Assembly (NCBI GenBank): GCA_041477815.1
Contig: JBGOUV010000285.1
Span: 1 to 9,001 of the forward strand
Length of the DNA: 9,001 nt
Direction: 5' to 3'
DNA from: JBGOUV01 sp041477815
GTDB lineage: Bacteria > Acidobacteriota > Terriglobia > Bryobacterales > JACQDG01
A program made the position numbers and the translations under genes. The stretch's first letter is position 1. Every line of letters starts with the position of its first letter. Shown here in pieces: positions 1 through 7,032 of the stretch. A model generated the notes under the pieces. The model saw nothing but the letters and a program-made list of their open reading frames with translations. It was not told the DNA's origin and did not search any database.

Positions 1-1
1 G

Positions 2-103
2 CGTCGCGGGCGTGGCTACAAGAACCTCCGCTATCTGCTGCTGAAGGCCCAGCGCATGGCGGTGACCAACACCGAATTCGTCGTCTTCAAGAAAGCGGCC
101 TAA
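2..103 (+). CDS. Transposase, C-terminal fragment (5' end outside window)
   Basis: An open frame enters from the left edge and ends at TAA 101-103, giving 33 residues that begin RRGRGYKNLRYLLL and finish with FVVFKKAA. The basic, aromatic 'RGYKNLRYLLLKAQRMA' stretch resembles the extreme C-terminus of bacterial DDE transposases, where a similar segment follows the catalytic glutamate helix. The IS family cannot be fixed from so little sequence; an ISL3-like element is one possibility. No catalytic residue lies inside the window. A second transposase remnant on the opposite strand within 400 bp fits a region used repeatedly by insertion sequences. Seen directly: the open frame and the stop. 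Inferred: the transposase identity, from the look of the tail only. It could also be the end of another basic protein. Confidence 0.5.
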   Translation, partial: RRGRGYKNLRYLLLKAQRMAVTNTEFVVFKKAA

Positions 104-104
104 A

Positions 105-215
105 ATGCGTCCCTGTACAGATTCCTGCGCAGAGCCCAAAAAGCAAGAGCTTAAACTACGCGCCAAGGCCAAAGCCATGGGTTTCGTACTCATCCCCCTC
201 GAGCTGGCACGGTGA
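105..215 (+). CDS. Small ORF of unknown function after the transposase end
   Basis: ATG 105-107 lies one base after the transposase stop and opens a 36-residue frame ending at TGA 213-215. The product starts MRPCTDSCAEPKKQELKLRA and ends with FVLIPLELAR. It is lysine/arginine-rich in the middle and has no recognisable domain, signal peptide or membrane helix. No separate Shine-Dalgarno sequence is evident, so if it is translated this is most likely by reinitiation after the transposase. It may be a small accessory ORF or a scar of the same element, or a chance frame. I do not recognise it, and at this length chance is a serious possibility. Confidence 0.2.
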   Translation: MRPCTDSCAEPKKQELKLRAKAKAMGFVLIPLELAR

Positions 216-231
216 GTTCCTTAGGAGTCAA

Positions 232-455
232 TCAGGGTCTCGTCCATCTGGTAGGTCCAGCGAATACCACAGGGTCCGCGTTGACCTCCAGAAGCCGATA
301 CGTCCAAAGCTCGTAGGGGTGGCCCAGATTCTTCGGCTTCTGGCGGCACGGTGTGACACCCAAGGGATCGCTTCATCGGAGAGAGTTCGTGGCTTGCCGG
401 AACGCGGCAACTCTCCCAAGGCCAGAAGGCTATCGAGGACTTCAAAACCGCCTGG
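232..455 (-). pseudogene. Decayed IS630-type transposase fragment, frameshifted
   Basis: On the minus strand one frame reads VLDSLLALGELPRSGKPR then TLSDEAIPWV (about 449 down to 350). A different frame then continues QKPKNLGHPYELWTYRLL (about 345 down to 290). Together these match the characteristic stretch of IS630-family transposases that links the N-terminal helix-turn-helix to the DDE domain: 'LPRSGKPR...DEAI.WV...ACQKPK.LGYP.ELWTYRLL'. The frame changes near 342-348, where restoring one base would turn the observed Ala-Arg into the expected Ala-Cys-Gln-Lys. The homology stops after WTYRLL, and the last residues before TGA 232-234 are not transposase-like. The catalytic DDE part and the N-terminus are missing, so this is a dead internal fragment. 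It lies directly downstream of the TonB-dependent receptor stop. The IS630 call rests on remembered family motifs, not on an alignment. Confidence 0.65.
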
Positions 456-498
456 CCAGTCTCGAGCCGGTAGTCTGGCACGACCCTTCCCGACTACC

Positions 499-3400
499 TT
501 ACCAGTTCAGCCGCGCGTTCAACTGGATCTGCCGGGCGCCGCCGGTACCCTGCAACTCACCGAAGAAGCGGTTGTTGATGCTCGTCACCAGTCCGCTGAG
601 GTTCGTATGGTTGAGGAAATTGAAGGCGCCCATGCCCACACGCAGCGCCAGGCGCTCCGTCAGGGCGAACTCCTTATTCAGCCCGAGGTTCACGTTCCAG
701 GCCCCCGGCTCGCGGATGGCGTTGTTGCCCACGTTCCCGGGCCGCACGGTGATGCGTGACACCGGATCGATGGGAACCAGCGCGAACGCGGCCGGATTGA
801 GGTACTTCAAAGTCTTCGTATAGTCCTGGAAAATCGGCTCGCCCCGAAGGTAGTCCGGACGAGAGACGTTCAACCCGGTGCCCGACTGCGAGAGCTGGAC
901 CGGGATCCCCGTGCGGGCGAGCAGAATGCCGGAAACCTGCCACCCCCCGAGGAGACCCCGCGCGGCGGCATGGCCCAGACCGCGGAAGCGGGGAGCGTCG
1001 TACACCCACTCGCTGATGAAGTAGTGGGCGATATCGCCGGTGCTGGGGCCGCGATCCGCTCGGGGGTTGAAGAAGTCCTGGGTACGGGCGTCGGCGTCAC
1101 CCTGATAGTAGGCGCCGATGTCGCCGCCGGCGGTGGACAGGCTCTTGCCCCAGGTGTAATGGATACTGCCGCTCAAGCCGTGTGAAAAGCGCTTGCGCAG
1201 CGAGGTCTGCCACGACGAGTAGAAGGTCTGCTGCGATTCGTCCACGTAGTAGTTCACGTTGAGGCGCGGATTCGGGCGCAGGCCGGTTCGCCGGTCCGGC
1301 TCGTTCATCCAGCGTTGCATCAGGAACTTCACGCCACGCGTGCCCACGAAGGCGGTCTCCAGCGCCAGGTTGGAGGTGATCTCGCGTTGCAGGCCGAAGG
1401 TGAAGTGCATGGTATAGGGGTTCTGGAGGTGCGGATTGACCACGGAGAAAGTGTTGATCCAGCCCCGGGCCGCGCTCTCCGAGTCGATGATGCGGATCAG
1501 GTCGTCGTTGTAGGTGGGCCAGCGAATTCCCAGCCTGGTCGTGTCGGCCCGGATGAAGTTGAAGCGAAACGGCGCGGTGGGCGTGGGCTGTACGTGGGCC
1601 CACATGGCGCCCGCCACCTGGCCGCTGAACAACGCTCCAAATCCGCCGCGTACGACTGTCTTGCCCTTGCCGGCGACGTTGTAGGCGAACCCGAAGCGCG
1701 GTCCGAGGTTGACCCCTTTATCGGAGTCGTAGGGGTTGTTGCGGGGGCGGATGGGTCCGACGTTGAAGGTGGCGTCGAGCAGGCCGTCGGGATTGTAAAT
1801 GCCGGTCAAGGGAGCCTTGCTGCTGGCCTCGGGAACCAGGTGGGAGAAGAAATCGTAGCGGACCCCCAGGTTCAAGGTCAGGTCGTTGCGCACCCGCCAG
1901 TCGGTCTGAGCGAAGCCGCCGACCTGGTACATCTTCGCCGTGTAGTCTCCATTTCCGTAAGTCGGCCCCACCGAGTTGGTGACGTTGTTGATGAAGTCGG
2001 TGCGATTGGCGTAGGCGATGTTGACGGCTTCGGGATTGTTGCGCCGGCAGCAGTCGCGGCGCAGGGTGAAGCCGAACTTCCAGGATTGCTTGCCGGCGTG
2101 ACGGGCGTATTTTTGGTCGAAGTTGTAGGTGCGGCCCTCCATCCCGTAGAGTTCCTGGTCCGGGTTGGCGACTCCGGGGAAGCTGAGGCGGGGCACCCGG
2201 CGGCCGAACGGCAGCACCTCATTCTTGTTGTTGGGGTCGAGCTGCTGGAAGAAGAAGGCGTCCTCCCGCTGCATGTCGGTGAGGTGATATCCGAAGCGCG
2301 ATTCCGAGGTCCAGCCGGCGCCGCCGGTAATGTAGTTGGCCGTTCCGCGCTCATCCCAAATCCGGAAGACGCGATCGTTCGCCCCGTTGATGTAATGGCG
2401 CGGCAGCAGTTGGTTCGGCCGGCCACGACTGTAGGTGAGAGACAGCGTGCTGGTGTTGCCCAGCCGGATGTCGCCCTTGAGATCGGCGTGGTCGTCGTCA
2501 CGCCGCGACGTGGTGGGGTTGATGTAGAGGCCGGTGTCGTCGTTGGGACCTACCGGCTGGTTGGGCAGGGGCAGAAAATCCAGATATAACTTGTAGGAGG
2601 GGGTGACCCGCAGCGCGTCGTTGCGCAGCCGCGCCGTCATCAAGGTTTCCTGAATCAGGCTGAAAGCCCGTTCCCGGTAGCCCTCGTAGACCCCAAAGAC
2701 GAAGATCTTGTCGCGCTTGAGCGGTCCCCCCGCCGAGCCGCCGAACTGATTAAAGGTAAGGCCAGGCTTGTTCGGCAACCGCTGATTGCGGGCATCGAGC
2801 TCTTCGGACCGGAAGTTCTCGAACAAGGTGCCGTGCCATTGGTTGGTGCCCGAGCGGCTGAGGAGGTTCACCTGTCCCGCCACCATGTTGCCGTACTCGG
2901 CCGGGGGTACACCCTTGATAGTATGCACTTCTTGGATGGCCTCGACGCTCATGATGTCGATCAGGTTGGGCTGCAGGTAGTTCGACGAATAGCGGCCTTC
3001 CGGGTTGCCGCCTGCATCGGTGCCGTCGACCGTATAGGACACTCCGTTCTTCCCGATGCCGTTCATCCGCACACCTTCGGCCGCCATGTTGACGCCCGTG
3101 TTGATGGCGAGCAAGTTCGTGTAGTTGCGGCGGAACATCGGCAGTTCCGTGATCTTCGACAAGTCGAAGGTGTTGAGCTGCTCGGACGAAACCGTATTGA
3201 TCAGCGGCGCGCTCCCCTCCACGCTCACGACCTCGGTAATGGCGCCGACTTCCATAAGGAACGTCTGGCGCACATTTTGAGCCGCGGTCAGCTCGATACC
3301 CTTGCTCTCGAGACGCTTGAAGCCTTTGGCCTCGATCCGCAGCGTGTAGCTGCCCACGCGCAGGAAGTCGAAAACGGCTTCGCCTAGAGAGCTGGCCGTC

Positions 3401-3579
3401 TTGGTGGCCGTCGCGCCGGTGCCCTCGTGGGTCAGCGTGACCGTGGCTTCGGGGATGATGCCCCCGGTGGAGTCGGTTACCACCGCATAGAACGTGGCCG
3501 TAGTCTGCTGCGCGCAAACGGCGCCCGCCCAGACCGCGAGAATGGATAATAGTGCTGCTGCTCTAGTGCGAAACATCAT
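499..3579 (-). CDS. Oar-like TonB-dependent receptor with CarboxypepD_reg-like domain
   Basis: Outer-membrane protein of 1026 residues. Residues 1-23 form a Sec signal peptide (basic MMFRTRAAA, a hydrophobic core, then VCA before Gln24). Residues about 27-112 are a carboxypeptidase-regulatory-like/CnaB-type beta-sandwich (FYAVVTDSTGGIIPEATVTL ... VGSYTLRIEAKGFK). A plug domain follows at about 115-245 (VDGTDAG at 184-190, then SVEAIQEVHTIKG, PAEYGNMVAGQVNLLSRSGT), and then a long beta-barrel ending QLNARLNW. The length of about 1,000 residues and the SRSGTN/FNQFGGSAGGPL motifs are typical of acidobacterial Oar-like receptors. The terminal residue is Trp where Phe is more common; an aromatic end suits Bam recognition. 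A vicinal Cys510-Cys511 pair sits in the barrel. The start is supported by AGGAGG at 3590-3585; ATG 3577-3579 and the adjacent ATG 3574-3576 are both usable. The gene is divergent from hyuA. The ligand is unknown, and no classical TonB box was identified. Confidence 0.93.
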   Translation of the reverse strand: MMFRTRAAALLSILAVWAGAVCAQQTTATFYAVVTDSTGGIIPEATVTLTHEGTGATATKTASSLGEAVFDFLRVGSYTLRIEAKGFKRLESKGIELTAAQNVRQTFLMEVGAITEVVSVEGSAPLINTVSSEQLNTFDLSKITELPMFRRNYTNLLAINTGVNMAAEGVRMNGIGKNGVSYTVDGTDAGGNPEGRYSSNYLQPNLIDIMSVEAIQEVHTIKGVPPAEYGNMVAGQVNLLSRSGTNQWHGTLFENFRSEELDARNQRLPNKPGLTFNQFGGSAGGPLKRDKIFVFGVYEGYRERAFSLIQETLMTARLRNDALRVTPSYKLYLDFLPLPNQPVGPNDDTGLYINPTTSRRDDDHADLKGDIRLGNTSTLSLTYSRGRPNQLLPRHYINGANDRVFRIWDERGTANYITGGAGWTSESRFGYHLTDMQREDAFFFQQLDPNNKNEVLPFGRRVPRLSFPGVANPDQELYGMEGRTYNFDQKYARHAGKQSWKFGFTLRRDCCRRNNPEAVNIAYANRTDFINNVTNSVGPTYGNGDYTAKMYQVGGFAQTDWRVRNDLTLNLGVRYDFFSHLVPEASSKAPLTGIYNPDGLLDATFNVGPIRPRNNPYDSDKGVNLGPRFGFAYNVAGKGKTVVRGGFGALFSGQVAGAMWAHVQPTPTAPFRFNFIRADTTRLGIRWPTYNDDLIRIIDSESAARGWINTFSVVNPHLQNPYTMHFTFGLQREITSNLALETAFVGTRGVKFLMQRWMNEPDRRTGLRPNPRLNVNYYVDESQQTFYSSWQTSLRKRFSHGLSGSIHYTWGKSLSTAGGDIGAYYQGDADARTQDFFNPRADRGPSTGDIAHYFISEWVYDAPRFRGLGHAAARGLLGGWQVSGILLARTGIPVQLSQSGTGLNVSRPDYLRGEPIFQDYTKTLKYLNPAAFALVPIDPVSRITVRPGNVGNNAIREPGAWNVNLGLNKEFALTERLALRVGMGAFNFLNHTNLSGLVTSINNRFFGELQGTGGARQIQLNARLNW

Positions 3580-3626
3580 TCACCCCTCCTGGCGGGGTAC
3601 TGTATCACACTTTGGCCCGTGCGACA
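3580..3626. promoter_or_regulatory. Divergent 47-bp spacer between receptor gene and hyuA
   Basis: This spacer separates the receptor start (minus) from the preferred hyuA ATG (plus). It is too short to hold two independent full promoters in tandem, so the divergent promoters must overlap each other or extend into one of the coding regions. I see no convincing -35/-10 pair and no long operator palindrome; a five-base-pair inverted repeat at 3582-3598 is the only structure. There is no Shine-Dalgarno sequence ahead of hyuA, which may mean a leaderless or weakly initiated message. Confidence 0.45.
3585..3590 (-). promoter_or_regulatory. Shine-Dalgarno site of the TonB-dependent receptor
   Basis: On the minus strand AGGAGG lies 5 nt before the first of two tandem ATG codons (3579-3577) and 8 nt before the second (3576-3574), so both starts are possible. 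The site is overlapped by a small inverted repeat: ACCCC/GGGGT arms at 3582-3586 and 3594-3598 around a 7-nt loop. In the mRNA this could pair with the 3' side of the ribosome site. The stem is only five base pairs, so any regulatory role is speculative. Confidence 0.6.
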
Positions 3627-5420
3627 ATGGCTTATGTGCGCGTAGCCATCGACACCGGCGGCACCTTCACCGACCTGGTCGCCTGGGACGGCTCGCAACT
3701 CCTCACCCGCAAGGTCCGGTCCACCCCGGACGACCCTTCCCGCGCCATCCTCCAGGCCCTCGCAGGTTTCTCCGCCACCGAGTTGATCCACGGCTCCACC
3801 GTAGCCACCAACGCCCTGCTCGAGCGCAAAGGCGCCCGCACTGCCTTCGTCACCACCCGCGGCTTCGAGGACCTGCTCCACATCGGCCGCCAGCATCGCA
3901 AACACCTCTATGACCTGCTGGGGCCGGGACGCGCCGAGCTGGTCCCGCGGGCCTGGTGTCACGGCCTCCGGGAGCGCACCCTCTACGACGGCACGATCGA
4001 AACGCCCCTCCCACCCGCCGCCGGCCGGCGCCTGGCCCGCCTCCTGCGCCGCCAGGGCATCGAGTCCGTCGCCGTCTGCCTCCTGCACTCCTACGCCAAT
4101 CCCGCCCACGAGTGCGCCCTGCTCCAGGCCCTGGACGGCTTTTACGTCTCGCTCTCCCACCAGGTCCTCCCCGAATACCGCGAGTTCGAGCGCGCCTCCA
4201 CCACGTTTATCAATGCCTACGTGACGCCCCTGATGGCCCGCTACCTCGGCCGCCTGGCTGTCTCGCTCCCCGAGATGCAGCTCCGCGTGATGCAGTCGAA
4301 CGGCGGCCAGATCCCGGTGGAACTGGCCTGCCACAGCGCCATCCACACCATCCAGTCCGGGCCAGCCGGCGGCCTCCTGGGCGCCGCCGCCGTCGCCCGC
4401 CACGCCGGATTCGACAGCATCATCTCGTTCGACATGGGGGGCACCTCCACCGACGTCTCCCTCTACGACCGCGGCCCCAGCTTTACCCAGGAATCCGAGA
4501 TCGGCGACTTCCCGGTCCGCGTTCCCATCCTGGACATCGTCTCGGTCGGCGCCGGCGGCGGTTCCATCGCCTGGATCGATCCGGCCGGCGCCCTCCGTGT
4601 AGGACCCCAATCCGCCGGCGCCGCTCCCGGCCCTGTTTGTTACGGCCAGGGCGAACAGATCACCGTGACCGACGCTAACTTATACCTAGGTCGCATCAAC
4701 CCTGACCAGTTTCTCAGCGGCCGCATGCCCCTGGACGCCGGCCGCGCCGCCCGCTGCCTCGAATCCTTCGCCCGCGCCCGAGGCGTCCCGCCGGACGAGC
4801 TGGCCCGGGCCATTATCGAGGTGGCCAACGCCAACATGGAGCGGGCCATTCGCCGCGTCTCGCTCGAGCGCGGCTACGACCCCCGCGACTTCACCCTGGT
4901 TTCGTTCGGCGGCGCCGGCGGCCTCCACGCCTGCGACCTGGCCGAGCGCCTCGACATCTCCACCGTGCTCGTCCCGCGCCACGCCGGCGTCCTCTCCGCC
5001 CTCGGCATGCTCGTCGCCAACTGCGTCCGCGACTACTCCCAATCGGTACTCGGCCAATCCCCCGATCCGGCCTTCGCCGCCCTCCAACGGCGCGCCCGCT
5101 CCGAGTTCGACGAAATGGGCTTCCCCTCCCCCGTCTTCGAGCACTTCCTCGACCTGCGCTACCAGGGCCAATCCTATGAGATCACCCTGCCCTACTCCGA
5201 GCGCGGCCGGTTCGACGCCCACCACCGCCGCCTCTACGGTTACGACCATCCGCACCGGGAAGTGGAAGCCGTAACCGCCCGCCTCCGCGCCACCTCCATA
5301 ACCGAAACCATCGACCTGGCCGCCCCCTCGCCGCCCGAATCCTTCTCCAGTACCTACACTCCCCCCGGCTGGGCCTCCACTCCCGACCCCGCCGGCAACG
5401 TCATCCTGCGCCATGCCTGA
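3627..5420 (+). CDS. hyuA: Hydantoinase/oxoprolinase family protein, subunit A
   Basis: ATP-binding subunit of the HyuA/5-oxoprolinase/acetone-carboxylase superfamily, which opens or carboxylates cyclic amides and related substrates in a cytoplasmic complex with HyuB. From ATG 3627 it has 597 residues. Motifs: the nucleotide-phosphate loop DTGGTFTD (9-16), GSTVATNALLERKG (from 56), SNGG (224-227), IQSGPAGG (to about 249), the second phosphate motif FDMGGTSTDV (268-277), SVGAGGGS (306-313), the TVTDANLYLGR region, and FGGAGGLHAC (427-436). The domain order is Hydant_A_N and then Hydantoinase_A, both apparently intact. The C-terminus looks shortened: ESFSSTYTPPGW (571-582) follows almost directly after the core, and relatives usually have a longer segment before this motif and a total near 650-700 residues. 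Starts at TTG 3612 or GTG 3636 (VRVAIDTGG) are possible; none has a clear ribosome site. It overlaps hyuB by 8 bp. The substrate is unknown. Confidence 0.92.
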   Translation: MAYVRVAIDTGGTFTDLVAWDGSQLLTRKVRSTPDDPSRAILQALAGFSATELIHGSTVATNALLERKGARTAFVTTRGFEDLLHIGRQHRKHLYDLLGPGRAELVPRAWCHGLRERTLYDGTIETPLPPAAGRRLARLLRRQGIESVAVCLLHSYANPAHECALLQALDGFYVSLSHQVLPEYREFERASTTFINAYVTPLMARYLGRLAVSLPEMQLRVMQSNGGQIPVELACHSAIHTIQSGPAGGLLGAAAVARHAGFDSIISFDMGGTSTDVSLYDRGPSFTQESEIGDFPVRVPILDIVSVGAGGGSIAWIDPAGALRVGPQSAGAAPGPVCYGQGEQITVTDANLYLGRINPDQFLSGRMPLDAGRAARCLESFARARGVPPDELARAIIEVANANMERAIRRVSLERGYDPRDFTLVSFGGAGGLHACDLAERLDISTVLVPRHAGVLSALGMLVANCVRDYSQSVLGQSPDPAFAALQRRARSEFDEMGFPSPVFEHFLDLRYQGQSYEITLPYSERGRFDAHHRRLYGYDHPHREVEAVTARLRATSITETIDLAAPSPPESFSSTYTPPGWASTPDPAGNVILRHA

Positions 5421-7032
5421 ACCCCTGTCTCTCGAGCTCGACATCTTCCGCAATCTCTTCGTCTCCATCGCCGAAGAAATGGGCGTAGTCCTCCGCCGCA
5501 CCTCCTTCTCCCCCAACATCAAGGAACGCCGCGACTACTCCTGTGCCGTGTACGACTCCCAAGGCCAAACCATTGCCATGGGCGACCACATGCCCGTCCA
5601 CTTGGGCGCCATGCCCGCCTCGGTCGAGGAAGCCATCCGGTCCTGCACCCTCGAGCCCGGCGACGTGGTCATCCTCAACGACCCTTTCCGCGGCGGCACC
5701 CACCTGCCGGACATCACCACCGTATCGGGCGTTTTCCAAGACCCCGCCGAGCCCCCCGCCTGGTATGTAGCCACCCGCGCCCACCACTCCGATGTAGGCG
5801 GCATGTCCCCGGGTTCCATGCCCCTGGCCCGCGAGATCTATCAGGAAGGCCTCCGCATCCCGCCGGTGAAACTGTTCCGCCGCGGCCAGGTCGACGACGA
5901 CCTCCTCAACCTGCTGCTGCTCAACGTCCGCACCGCCGACGAGCGCCGCGGCGACCTCGGCGCCCAGATCGCCGCCCACCGCGTCGGCGAGCGCCGCCTC
6001 CTGGCCGCCGCCCAAAAATACGGCCGCCCCGAGCTTGACCGCCGCGTCCTCGAGCTGCAAAACTACACCGAGCGCCTCCTTCGCGCCTGCCTCTCAGAAA
6101 TTTCTACCGGTACATATTCCTTCGAGGACTTCCTCGACGACGACGGCATCTCCGATCAAGCCATCCGCATCCACGTCTCCATTTCCATCTCCCCAGGCGA
6201 AGCCCTGATCGATTTTTCCGCCTCCGATCCCCAGGTAACCGGCGGGGTAAATGCCAACCGGCCGGTCACCGTTTCGGCCACGATGTACTGTTTCCGGTGC
6301 CTGATTCCCGGCGATATTCCTTACAATTCCGGCCTGCTGCGCCCCCTCCGCATCGTCACCAAACCCGGCACCATTGTGGACGCCCAGGCCCCCGCCTCCG
6401 TAGCGGGCGGCAACGTTGAAACCTCCCAGCGCATCACCGACGTGGTCCTCGGCGCCCTGGCCCAGGCCCTCCCCGGCCGCATCCCGGCCGCCTCCAGCGG
6501 CACCATGAACAACCTGACCTTCGGCGGCAGCGATCCGCGCACCGGCCGGCCCTTCGCCTACTATGAAACCATAGCCGGCGGTATGGGCGCGCGTCCCAAC
6601 TCGGCAGGGCTCAGCGCTACCCACACGCACATGACCAACAGCCTCAACACCCCCCTGGAGGCCTTCGAGCGCCTCTACCCCTTCCGCGTCCGGCGCTACG
6701 CGATCCGCCGCAATTCCGGCGGGCCGGGCCGCTTCTCCGGCGGGGACGGTATCGTGAAGCAGTTTGAATTCCTCACCGCCACCGCCGTTACCATCCTGTC
6801 CGACCGCCGCAAGAAAGGCCCCTACGGCCTGCAGGACGGCTCTCCCGGCTCCCCCGGCCGCAATCGCCTGGGTCGCCGCGTTCTCCCCTCCAAAGTCCGT
6901 TTCCACGCGAGCCCCGGCGACATCCTGACGATCGAAACCCCCGGCGGCGGCGGTTTCGGAAAGCCAACTGCTACTTCACGCCGGCAATCACTTCCTGCGG
7001 ATGAAGAACTCGAATTCCAGGACAACGCTTGA
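5413..7032 (+). CDS. hyuB: Hydantoinase B/oxoprolinase family protein, subunit B
   Basis: Partner subunit of HyuA, 539 residues, covering the whole Hydantoinase_B domain. Visible family motifs: the N-terminal LELDIFRNLFVSIAEEMG and LRRTSFSPNIKERRDYSCA; then ILNDPFRGGTHLPD (87-100), RAHHSDVGGMSPGSM (from 122), ADERRGDLGAQIAAHRVG, DFSASDPQVTGGVNANRPV, SGTMNNLTFGG, THMTNSLNTPLEAFE, RRNSGGPGRFSGGDG, and the C-terminal glycine-rich TPGGGGFGKP ending at 518. His/Asp residues in the GGTHLPD and HHSD motifs are family-conserved. ATG 5413 lies inside the last codons of hyuA (8-bp overlap), indicating translational coupling. The last 21 residues (519-539) are not family-like and are encoded antisense to the 3' end of vapC, suggesting the original stop was lost at a junction. 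Substrate (hydantoin, oxoproline, ketone or other) is undetermined. Confidence 0.93.
   Translation: MPEPLSLELDIFRNLFVSIAEEMGVVLRRTSFSPNIKERRDYSCAVYDSQGQTIAMGDHMPVHLGAMPASVEEAIRSCTLEPGDVVILNDPFRGGTHLPDITTVSGVFQDPAEPPAWYVATRAHHSDVGGMSPGSMPLAREIYQEGLRIPPVKLFRRGQVDDDLLNLLLLNVRTADERRGDLGAQIAAHRVGERRLLAAAQKYGRPELDRRVLELQNYTERLLRACLSEISTGTYSFEDFLDDDGISDQAIRIHVSISISPGEALIDFSASDPQVTGGVNANRPVTVSATMYCFRCLIPGDIPYNSGLLRPLRIVTKPGTIVDAQAPASVAGGNVETSQRITDVVLGALAQALPGRIPAASSGTMNNLTFGGSDPRTGRPFAYYETIAGGMGARPNSAGLSATHTHMTNSLNTPLEAFERLYPFRVRRYAIRRNSGGPGRFSGGDGIVKQFEFLTATAVTILSDRRKKGPYGLQDGSPGSPGRNRLGRRVLPSKVRFHASPGDILTIETPGGGGFGKPTATSRRQSLPADEELEFQDNA

Noticed and set aside
18..30. Possible lipoprotein signal (Cys22) in the receptor
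   Set aside because: The residues before Cys22 are Gly-Ala-Val; a lipobox needs Gly, Ala or Ser immediately before the Cys. Cleavage after Val-Cys-Ala by signal peptidase I fits better. The positions given here are residues of the receptor, not bases.
319..823. Plus-strand open frames of about 150 residues across the receptor 3' end
   Set aside because: They run antisense to conserved receptor barrel sequence and the IS630 scar and have no ribosome site or motif.
1315..2589. Long plus-strand open frame (424 residues) antisense to the receptor gene
   Set aside because: It is Val/Gly/Ala-rich with no motif, and it mirrors the codon periodicity of the clearly real receptor gene on the other strand.
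3576..4610. Minus-strand open frame (344 residues) opposite hyuA
   Set aside because: It is Gly/Ala/Val/Asp-rich without domains, and the hyuA frame beneath it carries all the family motifs. It is an artefact of third-position GC bias.
5401..6906. Minus-strand open frames opposite hyuB (about 5401-6060 and 6094-6906)
   Set aside because: Glycine- and alanine-rich antisense shadows of hyuB with no recognisable motif.
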